Shown: one piece after another, positions 21,172 through 30,979 of the stretch
Layout of the letters: each line of letters begins with the position of its first letter
Position numbering within the stretch: the stretch's first letter is position 1
Position numbers and translations under genes: made by a program
The notes under the pieces: generated by a model
What the model saw: only the letters and a program-made list of their open reading frames with translations
What the model was told of the DNA's origin: nothing
Database searches by the model: none
Assembly: GCA_014529385.2 (NCBI GenBank)
Contig: CM043959.1
Location: 51,955,753 to 52,019,752, forward strand
Reading direction: 5' to 3'
DNA: 64,000 nucleotides
Source: Adiantum capillus-veneris
Lineage: Eukaryota > Streptophyta > Polypodiopsida > Polypodiales > Pteridaceae

Positions 21172-22395
21172 TCATTGCTGGACGGGTTTAGCAGTGTTGA
21201 TCATGGGAATTGTATGTTGCACCACAGAAGGTGGAACGCCCTTCATGTCATGATATGTCCAAGCAAAGATATCCTTGTATTCCTTGAGGAGCTCCTTAAG
21301 TACAGCCTCTTCAGTTTCGGTAAGGTCTTGAGCAATAAAGACTGGTTTAGACTCCTCACCTGGTTCTGCTAATTCTATCTCTTTAACTACCACTGGACCA
21401 TCATAGACTCCACTGCTTCCATTGGTAGGTATTCGTTGGGCTTTGGCATACACAACCTTTCGCTCCCCCGTGGTATAAGATTTAAAATGTTCAGGAGCCG
21501 TATGTAAGTCAGTAGGCTCTTGTCCTGACGGAGACCTTTCTTTTAGTTCTGCCTCCTTTTGTTGTTGTGCTAACTCTCGGTTTTGACGTCTTCTTATAGT
21601 TCGACTCAATTTCGGCTCTCTAACCTCCAATTGAGCGAGGTCAATGGGTCGCGGGCTGCACCACATGACACTCTGGAGATGTTCACCCCAATTGTCTACT
21701 AGCTTTCGATGAGCATCACATGCCCCTAGATAGCTAAGCCATTCTCCAGTAGATCTTTCCTTGTTTATCCTAGCTCTCACATTCGCTCGATATCGTCGTC
21801 TCTTATATGACCTTTGTTTCTTGTTAAGGTTTTGATTTTGGTAAATGTTTGAACTCGACTCGCTTGATAGGTCTTCGCTTGTATCTTCTTCACTCTCATA
21901 TAAATTACCATAGATGGTCGTACTAGACATTGAGTGTTCAGTTTCTATACTTGGCTCACTCGATGTTTCCTTAGGTTCTGAATCCATTTCTCCCTGAGAT
22001 TCCGTTTCTGATGTGTATTGGCCTGAAGCCTTTGAGGAATCATCGGTTTCACTCTCACGTAGGTGTGCCTCTTTCTTATCATCGGATGTTACATGCGCTA
22101 CACCTAACATGTTTACTGGTGCAATGTGTGGTATCTCTTCCCCATTTGGTGTTACCCAGGTTGTTCCTCTAGCTCCCCATGTATCTATAGTTGCCGCTAG
22201 GTGTACCCAATCGACATTGTCTGACTCAGCCATTCCGGGTAGGATATCCATATAAGGAGAGTTCTCCCCAATATCCGTGTCTTCGTTACACGTGTAACAA
22301 TACTGTAATGGAGCTGAGTGAATTGTTGTGTCTGATCGATTATCAATGATGAATTTATTTCCTAGAGGATGCGTTTGACCACTTAAAAGATCAAC
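21172..22395 (-). CDS. Protease-RT spacer of element C
   Basis: The 359-codon ORF 22251-21172, in frame with protease (upstream) and RT (downstream). An acidic serine-rich part (DDSSKASGQYTSETESQGE, SEEDTSEDLSSESS) gives way to a basic KKQRSYKRRRYRANVRAR stretch. It ends in the RT lead-in VLKELLKEYKDIFAWTYHDM and GVPPSVVQHTIPM. The ORF begins after 48 further in-frame codons that follow a TGA at 22398-22396. Stops at both ends are TGA where CGA (Arg) is the likely ancestor. A spacer this long between protease and RT is unusual but is shared with elements A and F. Confidence 0.75.
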   Translation of the reverse strand, partial: VDLLSGQTHPLGNKFIIDNRSDTTIHSAPLQYCYTCNEDTDIGENSPYMDILPGMAESDNVDWVHLAATIDTWGARGTTWVTPNGEEIPHIAPVNMLGVAHVTSDDKKEAHLRESETDDSSKASGQYTSETESQGEMDSEPKETSSEPSIETEHSMSSTTIYGNLYESEEDTSEDLSSESSSNIYQNQNLNKKQRSYKRRRYRANVRARINKERSTGEWLSYLGACDAHRKLVDNWGEHLQSVMWCSPRPIDLAQLEVREPKLSRTIRRRQNRELAQQQKEAELKERSPSGQEPTDLHTAPEHFKSYTTGERKVVYAKAQRIPTNGSSGVYDGPVVVKEIELAEPGEESKPVFIAQDLTETEEAVLKELLKEYKDIFAWTYHDMKGVPPSVVQHTIPMINTAKPVQQ

Positions 22396-23355
22396 TCAAA
22401 TGACAGAGTCTTGGAACGCTAAGTAGACGTGGTTTTTGGACCAGTCATGCACCATTTTTGCTTCCCTCATGAATGGACGCCCTAAGATCATCTCAAATGA
22501 CATAGGATGCTTGGAAAAATCCATAACAATGAAAGTTTGCCTTACCTTGTGTCCCAAGACCTTGATTCTGAGATCCTTTAGCATTCCAATAGGCGTAACA
22601 ATAGATCCATTAGCCATTTTTACCACTACGCTTGTGGCTTCAAGGTGAGGTCGCCCCATAGACTCCCAACAACTCTTTGTCACCATGCTGACTCTCGCAC
22701 CACCGTCAAGGACTCCCTTTACAGTTAATCCTTTAGTAGTGATTGGCAGAGTAGCATTAGATTCATCACCTTCAAAGTATTGCCCCAACTTGTTAAAAGG
22801 TACTTCAATTACAGATTCATGTCCCGCTAGGTCAGATGGTGGTGCTAAATGTTCCTCATCATTCATTACCGAGTCAGGTTTGTTCATATGTGCAAACTGT
22901 GGTAATCCGGCCTGTAATTCTCCATTGAGGAAGGCTCGAAGAGCTGAGACTAGCTCGGGGTCTTTATATAGTTTGGACATGATGGTGGTTCTAACTTCTG
23001 AAGACATGAAATCCATCAATTTGGCAATATTTAATGGCATCTTGTGGGACGTAGGACCCTGACAAGAGAATGGTGAAGATGGAATCTCCACTCCCTCAAG
23101 GGGGTCGGGCATTCCCTCACCAAACATTCTCTCTAGTAGGAAAGGTGTGTGTCCACTTTCAGATGTCCTACCCTCACTCTCTTCCCGAATGATATCGGGT
23201 ATAGCTAACGACCTGTAGTTCTTGTGAGGTTGAACTTGTGTGGGAAACACTGTGTCTGACATCTGGATGTGTTTGGGTTCAGGTTCTAATGTTCATTGAG
23301 TTTCTTCCACCAAACCCCTCAGTTGTTGGACTCGTTCAATTTCGACTGTTGGGTT
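22396..23355 (-). CDS. First protease (PR1) and gag-pol linker of element C
   Basis: The 288-codon ORF 23262-22396. The frame extends further upstream to about 23355 through a TGA, giving a VQQLRGLVEETQ helix. Residues 75-120 look like a gag C-terminal helix bundle (NIAKLMDFMSSEVRTTIM). The protease spans about 150-288: FNKLGQYFEGDESNATLPI, catalytic GVLDGGARVSM (D186, DGG in place of DSG, a variant known in plant gypsy proteases), and EMILGRPFMREAKMVHDWS. It would cleave the Gag-Pol polyprotein. Gag proper is missing, because the element is cut at 23355 by inverted element D. Confidence 0.75.
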
Positions 23356-23991
23356 TGGATAGGTTCCAATCTAGATATGGACTTCCTATTGAGCTTGTGA
23401 GTGATCGCGGATCGCATTTTCTCAATAAGGTGATAGAGTAATTACTAGATGAGTTCATGGTAATCTAAAAAATCTGCACCCTATCATCCTCAAGAAAATG
23501 ATCAAACAGAACATATAAACAAAATTTTGAGCTCTGTGCTAACCAAAATTGTTAGTTCCAGCAGAACGAACTTCAAAACAATTTTGGTTAGTACACCCTT
23601 GGTTTCCTTCAAAACCACTTTGAGCACGAATCCTTTTAATTTGGTATATGGCCTAGATGCAATATTGCAAATGGAATTCTTACTACCCACTCTTAGAGTT
23701 GCAACTGAGTTGCCAGAACGACTCAAGGACTTAGAACGCCTAGATGAACAATGTTTAGCGTCCATTGTCCACATATATGCACAAAAAGAAAAACAAAAAC
23801 AAAAACATTTCTTTGACTCACATTTACTGATGAAAGTTTTTAAACCAGGGAATTTAGTCCTAGTATACTTATTGAAACAACATATACCCAAGTTCAAGCA
23901 AAAAGGACATGGTCCTTTTGTCATTGAAGATGTTTCACCAAGTGGGGCCATCAAGTTAGCCACCTTAAATGGAGAAATCATGGAAAGTTGA
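23356..23991 (+). pseudogene. Integrase core end and C-terminal domain of element D
   Basis: The piece begins abruptly with RFQSRYGLPIELVSDRGSHF (second catalytic Asp present). After stops it continues PYHPQENDQTEHINK, with the third catalytic Glu kept. The 154-codon ORF 23527-23991 carries the integrase C-terminal part: FNLVYGLDAILQMEFLLPTL, KVFKPGNLVLVYLL and KGHGPFVIEDVSPSGAIKL. The orientation is opposite to element C, and the junction at 23355/23356 joins two truncated elements head to head. In-frame stops near 23441 and 23464 disable it. Confidence 0.75.
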
Positions 23992-24788
23992 ATTAGTGGA
24001 TGTCAACTCTGCAAATACAACCTTCCCTTGACTAATGAACTTCTGCAAAGAATGCATGCATCTAAGGAAAGGAATATTAAATGACAATAGGTTATTGAGG
24101 AGGCTCAAGAGTAGGTGTGCATTTAGGTTTTAAAATGGAAAGCTGCAAGACAACCTGTACCCCAAGTTGTACCACTCAGTACTCTCCAAATTCAACCCTT
24201 AGCAAAGGACGAGGTCAAGACTAATAACAAGTGGATGGAAGGTCTTGATATGAGAATCATCATAAATCTAAATAAGGATTACAAAGTCAAGGCTTTAGCA
24301 GATACAGGAGCCCGATTCAATGCGGTCAGCTATTCTATTTATCGCAAAGCAACTACTCAACCACGTGAGTATTTTCGAGCCACCGTCAAGGGATGCAATA
24401 AAACAGTCACTCCAACTCTAGGGAAAATCGACTTGAATATTATAGTTCATGGATTCTCTTTCCCACATACATTCATATGTATAGCGGATGAACATATGAA
24501 TGAGGACCTAATATTAGGTGTTCCTTGGATGAGAACCTATAAAGCTATTCAAGATGATGCACTTGGTGACTTCCATGTCATCAGACACAATTACAACTAC
24601 TGCTTCACTAAGGACTTCTTCTACTCAACTTATGTAGGGAACCCGGCAAGTTTGAATACCCAAAAGTCATCTCATCAACAGACCGCAACAAATCGGGTGC
24701 CCAAAAAGTTGTTGTACACTACTAACAACCCGAAGTTAAATCCATTGCATCCACCTTCTCAATAGAAACCACCACTACTAAAGAAATG
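23992..24788 (+). pseudogene. Second retropepsin domain (PR2) and W-x-P-K tail of element D
   Basis: In the same frame as the integrase ORF (24235 minus 23992 is divisible by 3) there is PLTNELLQRMHASKER, comparable to PLSQEELQAIHQKKAA in C, then several stops. The 176-codon ORF 24235-24765 follows. It contains KVKALADTGARFNAVSYSIY (Asp codon at 24301), a VKGCNKTVTPTLGKIDLNII strand pair and EDLILGVPWMR, a full retropepsin fold signature with catalytic DTGA. It is followed by NRVPKKLL and, past a stop, CIWKPKKK, LWVPK and YKWVPK. Domain order and motifs match element C, so this is a lineage trait and not a chance insertion. Confidence 0.7.
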
Positions 24789-25083
24789 TATATGGAAACC
24801 AAAGAAGAAATATACAGCTAAGAGTAGAAGAACAACTGCCCAAAGCGACAAGTCAAACTATGGGTACCAAAGACCCCACTGCAAGTCAAGCCAACCTCAA
24901 TCAGGTATAAGTGGGTACCTAAAGTCAAACCACCCATCGTTATTGAGACTTTAGGTACCACTTATACCTGATTGAGGTTGGCTTGACTTGCAGTGGGGTC
25001 TTTGGTACCCATAGTTTGACTTGTCGCTTTGGGCAGTTGTTCTTCTACTCTTAGCTGTATATTTCTTCTTTGGTTTCCATATA
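24789..25083. repeat. Near-perfect inverted repeat: 138-bp arms, 20-bp loop
   Basis: Left arm 24789-24926 and right arm 24947-25083 are reverse complements over their whole length, with one single-base length difference (GGG versus GG next to GTACC). The loop is 24927-24946. The left arm is the W-x-P-K tail coding sequence of element D and the right arm is its inverted copy. The ORF on the opposite strand at 24962-25144 is only the mirror of this tail. Confidence 0.95.
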
Positions 25084-27500
25084 TACTATTTTCAATCATC
25101 ACACAGTGGATAGTGCATATTGCACCATCAAAGAACAAGCTCAATTGCTACAGGACTTACTCTTCAAGAGAGTTCAATCACAGCATACCTTGCCATCCGA
25201 AACCCTTGAGTGAAATACTCAAGACCCACCTCTTGCACAACATAGTGAGTTTGATTGCATTGACATCAATAGCATCATAGGGCCAATCCGGGACATGCAT
25301 AGACATGACTTTATAACCTACCCACTACACAACCACGGTACTCATTCATCCTGGAGGATTGAAGCAAGGAGGGGAGGAGAAAATTTGAATATGGACAAAA
25401 TCATATGAATCTGGAAGAGAGAGGGGCAATGTTTTGATGTAATTGTGTGTTAATGTATGATCTTTCTTGAACAGATTAGGTGATTGACCTAATAATAAGA
25501 TGAGTGGAGTATGCAATAGCATAACCCCTAGGTGTGTGTATATATTGTACATATCTGCCAAAAGACATAAAATAGTGTGATTTTTACTCATATTGTGTGT
25601 TTTCTGGCCAAGATCATTATGAAAATGGAGCAATCCACAAAAATATAGCCAAATAATAAAATTAGAAGTGTTTTAGTATGTTTGAGTGTGGAATGGAAGT
25701 TTTGAGTAGTCTGGTTAATTTTCCTTTCATTTTTACTAATAAAAAAGCTAATAAAAGTTAAATAAATAAAGAAATAAGCAAAAATATGAGAATTGGATCC
25801 CAACTTTAAACGCCAAATCTTGAAGCTCAATGGAAAGGCCAAATTTTTATGGGGGCAATTCCAATAAAAAAAACTCGGCGGCCACTCCAACTCACTAATC
25901 ATCTAGAACAAATTGCACGACAAAAAGGTCCATGGATGTCAGTTTTCAAGAAAATTTGATCCAGGAGTACACTATGTAGCCTAATGAGCTCATTGGGTAG
26001 GTACAAGATGGGGGGTGTCGAAAAAGTCCAGGTATGTATAGTCCCTTGGGTCATTTTCCCTCTCATTTGCATTCTATCCTTTAGAGAGAGAGCTCCTGGT
26101 TGTGGATTTTGGCGACCTTCCATGCTCTCCTACGCACTGTCTATCAGCCTCTTACTCACTCCAGTCAAATGAGGGGTAAATTCGTAACTGTGTATGGAAG
26201 CATTTTGATTATCACATTGCCTACCACAAGAGCTAAAGGACAATCTGGGAACTTTCGAGATTAGAAACACTAACATTGGCCACACCAAACATCCAAATTG
26301 CACCAAAAATGAACCATGGGCTCATCACTAGTAGGGAAACATTTGCTAAGCTCAAAGATGCAAAATATGTTAGAAAAGCTAACCTCGTATCTTCGGCGCG
26401 CCGAAGATGGAGGGACCAAATTTGGATTAGATTTCACATATATGTTGGGACCATCATGTTTGGAAACTGTGGAGAGTTAGGGATGCATTGGTGTCCCAAT
26501 CATTAGTGTAGGGCAAAATGACCATATCATTACCGCAAAGCGACATTTTGCACCACAATGCAAAATATTGATCCATTTGACCTCAAACTCAAATGGGGCA
26601 CTCTATACAATACATTGGACCTTTACCAACCTTCAGTGGGCATACAACTAGTGGTTAATGACTCCAAGTCAAGTTCGGCTCAAAAGAGGACTGTCGATCT
26701 CATCAAGGACAACAAGAAACGCAACCAAGGGCTTCAACCTTCATAATTAACCTAGTAGAAGCTATATGGGGCAAGATTAGGGCCTAAATTACAATAAATT
26801 GCAAATTTTATCTTAAGTGCACCAAAGATGATCTTCTATAATGGAAGAATTTTTTTGCACACGTTTTCACATTGGCATGATCCCCCTACCTATCACAAAG
26901 CCTACATCACACTACTACACTTGCTTCATGCAAAACTACTTTCAAATGCACTTTACCGCACTAAAGAGACTCAAGTGACCAAGACTTACTTACAGTGTGT
27001 CAAATCAAACAAAATTTATTGGACATTGAGAATCACCACTCCACAGCCAATCAAGGTGCCAGGAGCACAAAATTGCCCCAAATCAGCTTTTTTAATATCT
27101 TAGTGCACCTAAGATAGAAATGATAAAGGGGGGACTTGAATTTCAATTTGAGGACATAGATATGTTTACAGAGGTCAAATAAAGCACCTTGACAAGTTTC
27201 ATCAAGTTTGGCACAACATAACTCTATCAGTCACCAAAAGCTCAAAAAGCGGTACAAATTTGTTCACAACTCTCACCGCAGGTGTCCAGAAGCTATCAGA
27301 CCTTTTGCATGTCACCAACAACTCATACAGTTCCTATGAATTTAGTATGACACCAATTTTCATGCACCTACACCCATCTGTATCTTAGGTGCACCTAAGA
27401 TAAAGTTTTCTAGGATTGTGCTTTTTAGAGCTCTTTGTTGCCTTATTAGCTTTTTTGCTTGGCTAGGACTTGCTAGAGTTGGTCCGACCAATAAATTGGA
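25084..27500. other. Non-coding DNA with a series of related palindromes
   Basis: No retroelement domain or conserved ORF is recognisable. It may include the LTR of element D or the leader of element G. It contains the palindromes listed separately at 26388, 26809, 27096 and 27381. Confidence 0.4.
26388..27402. repeat. Four palindromic sites of one pattern, spaced 421, 287 and 285 bp
   Basis: Pattern TATCTT-n-GG-n-GC-n-CC-n-AAGATA. Site 1 at 26389-26408 is a perfect 20-bp palindrome with centre CGGCGCGCCG. Site 2 at 26809-26831 is imperfect (TATCTTAAGTGCACC, then AAAGATGA). Site 3 at 27096-27116 lacks one base. Site 4 at 27381-27402 is a perfect 22-bp palindrome with centre AGGTGCACCT. The intervening DNA is not obviously repeated. 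Confidence 0.75.
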
Positions 27501-28359
27501 TGATACTCTGCCAATTTCACTGTCATCTACTTCACAAACTCCAAAAAAGAAGACTATGAAGGAAAAATTTGATGAGCTTCCACCATATTAGTTAGAGGAA
27601 GACTACTTGAAAGAAGAAAATGTCACATGGCTTGCAAAAGAACAACTAGAAATTCAACATGCCACTATTTACCATGAATCATTCAAAAGTGCACACAGAT
27701 ACAAAGTAGAAGTTTAGATGTTGCCAAAGGAATCTTAAGAACTTGTCAAAGAAGAGGCAATCATGCCACTTTGGGAAAAAATTTGGCATCAAAGACTACA
27801 TAGAGCTGGAGTCCTGTAGTGTGGACTACAAGAGGGCTTATGAGCTCTTACATAGCATCGTAGAAGAAGGAAGGGCAACCACTTTAGACTTCAACGACTC
27901 TCCGATTGAGGTAAATATCACAAAAGATCATGGTGCAAAATCCCTAAAGCTATAGAAAGGCAAAAAACCCATGAGAGACCGACATCTGCCCACAATCGAC
28001 ATCTTCAAGATGAGATTCTTAATGAGGTAGCAAGTAAAGAAAAGTACACGGTATGTGATGGCTACTCTGGTTACTTTCAAATAGGTATTGCATTGGAGGA
28101 TCAATTAAAAACAACCTTCATCACCCCTTGGGGTTGTTTTGCTTTTAGAGTCATGCCATTTGGTTTGACAAATGCTCCAGCAACGTTTCAACGATTTATG
28201 AACATGGTGTTTCAAGCACTCTTTGGGAAGTCTATTAGAGTATTCATAGATGATTTTTTCATCTATAGCTCTAAATTATTGCATCTACAGAAGGTAGAAG
28301 AAAGCTTAAGAAGCTATATGATATGGGAGGTCAATTCAATCCCAACAAGTGCCACGTAG
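27500..28359 (+). pseudogene. Spacer and partial RT of Tat-like element G
   Basis: From 27500 broken frames give a pre-RT spacer (KEKFDELPPY, YKRAYELLHSIVEEGRATTL). RT appears at about 28020 with KYTVCDGYSGYFQIGIALED and passes into the ORF 28093-28359, which holds WGCFAFRVMPFGLTNAPATF and FIDDFFIYSS (catalytic xxDD = IDD). The RT N-terminal fingers are missing, so a deletion joined the spacer to the palm. A frameshift near 28330 leads to the next ORF. Confidence 0.75.
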
Positions 28360-29891
28360 GTGAGGATGAAGTGATCTTGCTTGGTCACAAGGTTTCTTCC
28401 AAAGGCATTGAGGTGGATCCAGCAAAGGCAAAAGCTCTCATTGAGCTACCATCACCAAAGAGTCTTAAGGAGGTAATTTCATTTATTCAAAAGGTGAAGT
28501 ACATGTCACGCTTCATTCACTTGGCATTGGAGTTACTTCACCCCCTCCAAAAGTTGACACAACATGTAGAGTTTGCATGGTCTGATGAGCTTGAAGAGTA
28601 CTTTTCTTGTATAAAAATGGTTTTGGTGGAACTACTGATGCTCATGCCTCCACGTTGGGAGTTTACATTCTTTGTTAGCTCAAGTGTGGGTAAGGAGACA
28701 TTGGGTGCGGTATTGTTGCAGCAAGATCCTCATAACACTAGGATGCGGCCTGTCTACTTTGCTAGCCGGGTCATGAATGCACTTGAAAAGGAGTACACAA
28801 AAGCAAAATCTATGATGCTTTCTCTTGTCTTTGCAGTGAGAAAGTTTAGATCCTACCTCCTGCCAAAACCCTTTATCATAATCACTGCTGAAAACTTGTC
28901 TCCTTGGGTGTCATCTCAGATGACACTAAGTCCCAGGATTTCAAAATGGATCATGGAATTGCAAGAGTTCCAATACTCTTTCAGAGTAGAAGATAGTGTA
29001 CATGCACAATTAGCAGGGATTCTCACCTATAGAGTGCATGAAAGGGACATCAAGGTGCCTGAAGTGAAAACCCTACCCTTACCACCACCAACGCATTTAC
29101 CTAATGCATTCACCTTGTTCTTTGATGGATCATTTAAGAAGGCTACAGGAAAAGCAGGGGGAGGGCTTGTGTTGCTTGATTCAAATGGTGAGGTTGTTAT
29201 GAAAGAGCATGTGAATTTTCCCGGTTCCACGAGCAACAATGAAGCAGAGTACGACATACTAATCCATGGTTTGCAGATGTGTGTGGCTCAAAAGATACGG
29301 CGTCTCATGGTAAAAGGGGATGCACTTCTCATTGTGAAGCAAATTCTAGGTATTTGGGCTTGTAAGAATGAAAGGCTAAGGCAAAAGGTTCATGCCATCC
29401 GTAAACTCTTCAATCAATTTGAAGAAGTACAATTGTATCATATTCCTAGGAAACAAAATGAAGATGCTGATTTGCTTGCCCAAAAAGCAGTTGCATGTGT
29501 TGAAGGTGAAGTGCAGGTGATCATGGCAGCAACAATGATTAAGCAACCAAGGTACCAGGGGATGGAGTCATTGGCTCCCATTGTGAGCTACATTTTAGAG
29601 AGCAAGTTTCCAGAGGGCTTCACAAAAGCTCAAAAGCAAAGGATCATTAAGAAGGCGAGTTCATATTTGTTTTTGGAAGGTGCCCTCTACCAAAGGGGAA
29701 AAGATCAAGTTTGTAGGAGAATACCGACAACCAAGGAGATTCTAGCCATTCTTGAAGGTTTGCATGAGAAAACGTGTGGTGGTCATTTTGCACAGGAACT
29801 CACTGCAAAAAATATTTTTCTTGCCTGGTATGTTTGGCCAATCTTGCACATTGATGTTCAACATTGGTGTAAAAGCTGCCACAATTGTTAG
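28323..29891 (+). CDS. RT thumb, two RNase H domains and integrase zinc domain of element G (522 codons)
   Basis: The open frame starts in the RT connection (NPNKCHVGEDEVILLGHKVS). The first RNase H (about residues 95-235) has lost its catalytic Asp: FVSSSVGKETLGAVLLQ. A second RNase H of archaeal type follows at about 260-390. It has all key acids: LFFDGSF, NNEAEYDIL, VKGDALLIV and NEDADLLAQ. This duplication is the hallmark of the plant Tat lineage. The integrase zinc part lies near the end: HEKTCGGHFAQELTAKNIFL and WCKSCHNC. The stop comes right after the CxxC. Only the missing RT start and the stop before the integrase core betray its decay. Confidence 0.88.
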   Translation: MGGQFNPNKCHVGEDEVILLGHKVSSKGIEVDPAKAKALIELPSPKSLKEVISFIQKVKYMSRFIHLALELLHPLQKLTQHVEFAWSDELEEYFSCIKMVLVELLMLMPPRWEFTFFVSSSVGKETLGAVLLQQDPHNTRMRPVYFASRVMNALEKEYTKAKSMMLSLVFAVRKFRSYLLPKPFIIITAENLSPWVSSQMTLSPRISKWIMELQEFQYSFRVEDSVHAQLAGILTYRVHERDIKVPEVKTLPLPPPTHLPNAFTLFFDGSFKKATGKAGGGLVLLDSNGEVVMKEHVNFPGSTSNNEAEYDILIHGLQMCVAQKIRRLMVKGDALLIVKQILGIWACKNERLRQKVHAIRKLFNQFEEVQLYHIPRKQNEDADLLAQKAVACVEGEVQVIMAATMIKQPRYQGMESLAPIVSYILESKFPEGFTKAQKQRIIKKASSYLFLEGALYQRGKDQVCRRIPTTKEILAILEGLHEKTCGGHFAQELTAKNIFLAWYVWPILHIDVQHWCKSCHNC

Positions 29892-30966
29892 ATTAATGGA
29901 AACAAGCGCCTGTTACATGGTCCACGTCAGTTAGTCCTTGCAAATGGTCCATTTGAAAAAATGGGGCATTGATGCTATGGGTCCATTGCCTAGGACTAAA
30001 AATCAAAAATTGTATATCTTGGTGGCCATAGACTATATGACTAGGTGGGTAGAAGCTCAAAGTGTGGCAAGAATAAATGAGAGGACAATAAGCAAGTTTG
30101 TGTACACTCACATTTGTTGTAGATTTGGCACACTTTTGGAGATTGTTTCTGATAATGATCTAGGATTTAGGAAGGGCTTGCTCACAAAAGTTTGTGATGA
30201 GCTTCACATTCTACATCGGCATAGCACACCCTACTATCCTCAGTCAAATGGTTTAGAGAAGGCTAATGGCATCATTACAGAAATAATCCGGAAGATGGTA
30301 AAGAACAAGACAAAGCTATGGGATAACTTCTTGGATGGAGCATTGTAGGCCTATAGGACTACCTACAGGACTACCTACAAGGAAGCGACAGAGTTCACAC
30401 CCTTCCACCTAGTCTATGGTCAAGAAGCTTTGCAACCCATCGAGCTGAACATTCCCACGATGCGACTTCATGGAAAGGTGGCACAAGGTGAAGAAGCAGC
30501 ATGGGAAGATCGCCTTTCACCCTCGCAGAACTAGAATGGAAACGGGAGGTGGCTTATGAGTGCTATAAAATAAAGGCTACACAAATAAAGGACAAGGATG
30601 AAAGACAGAGGGATCAAGGAAGGAGATTTGGTGCTAAAGTACGATAATCGCCTTGACAATTGCTTTGATGTGAAGTTCAATACTAGATGGCAGGGTCCCT
30701 ACATTGTGAAGAAGGCCTACTATTCACGCCACTATCAACTTATGGATTTGGATGGCAAGGAGCACCCCAAGAAGGTGAATGGGTATCAATTAAAGCCTTA
30801 CTTGAGCCGAGTTCTACCAGTGGATCTACAAGAGCATCGAATAGCTACAATACCATGTAAGTCTTTGGGCTTGATACTACAAGATGAAGATTCGATTAAG
30901 GCACCAAATATCACAAAGGATCGAAAAACACTCTCATTGGAAGATATGCCTTTTGATGGTACATGA
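29892..30966 (+). pseudogene. Integrase core and C-terminal domain of element G
   Basis: The core is in the 136-codon ORF 29938-30348: KKWGIDAMGPLPRT (first Asp), IVSDNDLGF (second Asp, but ND in place of NG) and PQSNGLEKANGII (third position Glu). A stop at 30346 precedes the segment TPFHLVYGQEALQPIELNIP. The C-terminal part is the 122-codon ORF 30598-30966 with GDLVLKYDNR and FNTRWQGPYIVKKAYYSRHYQL. Two stops or frameshifts separate the three parts. All three catalytic acids remain recognisable. Confidence 0.8.
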
Positions 30967-30979
30967 ATGTATCATCAAC

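Noticed and set aside
24235-24765. Endogenous pararetrovirus protease
   Set aside because: The DTGA protease alone could suggest this, but an integrase C-terminal domain lies upstream in the same frame and no movement-protein or coat motif is seen, so an LTR retrotransposon fits better.
24962-25144. Minus-strand 60-codon ORF
   Set aside because: It mirrors the W-x-P-K tail through the inverted repeat and is not a separate gene.
26388-27402. CRISPR-like array
   Set aside because: Only four palindromes with unequal, long spacing in plant nuclear DNA; no direct-repeat and spacer regularity.
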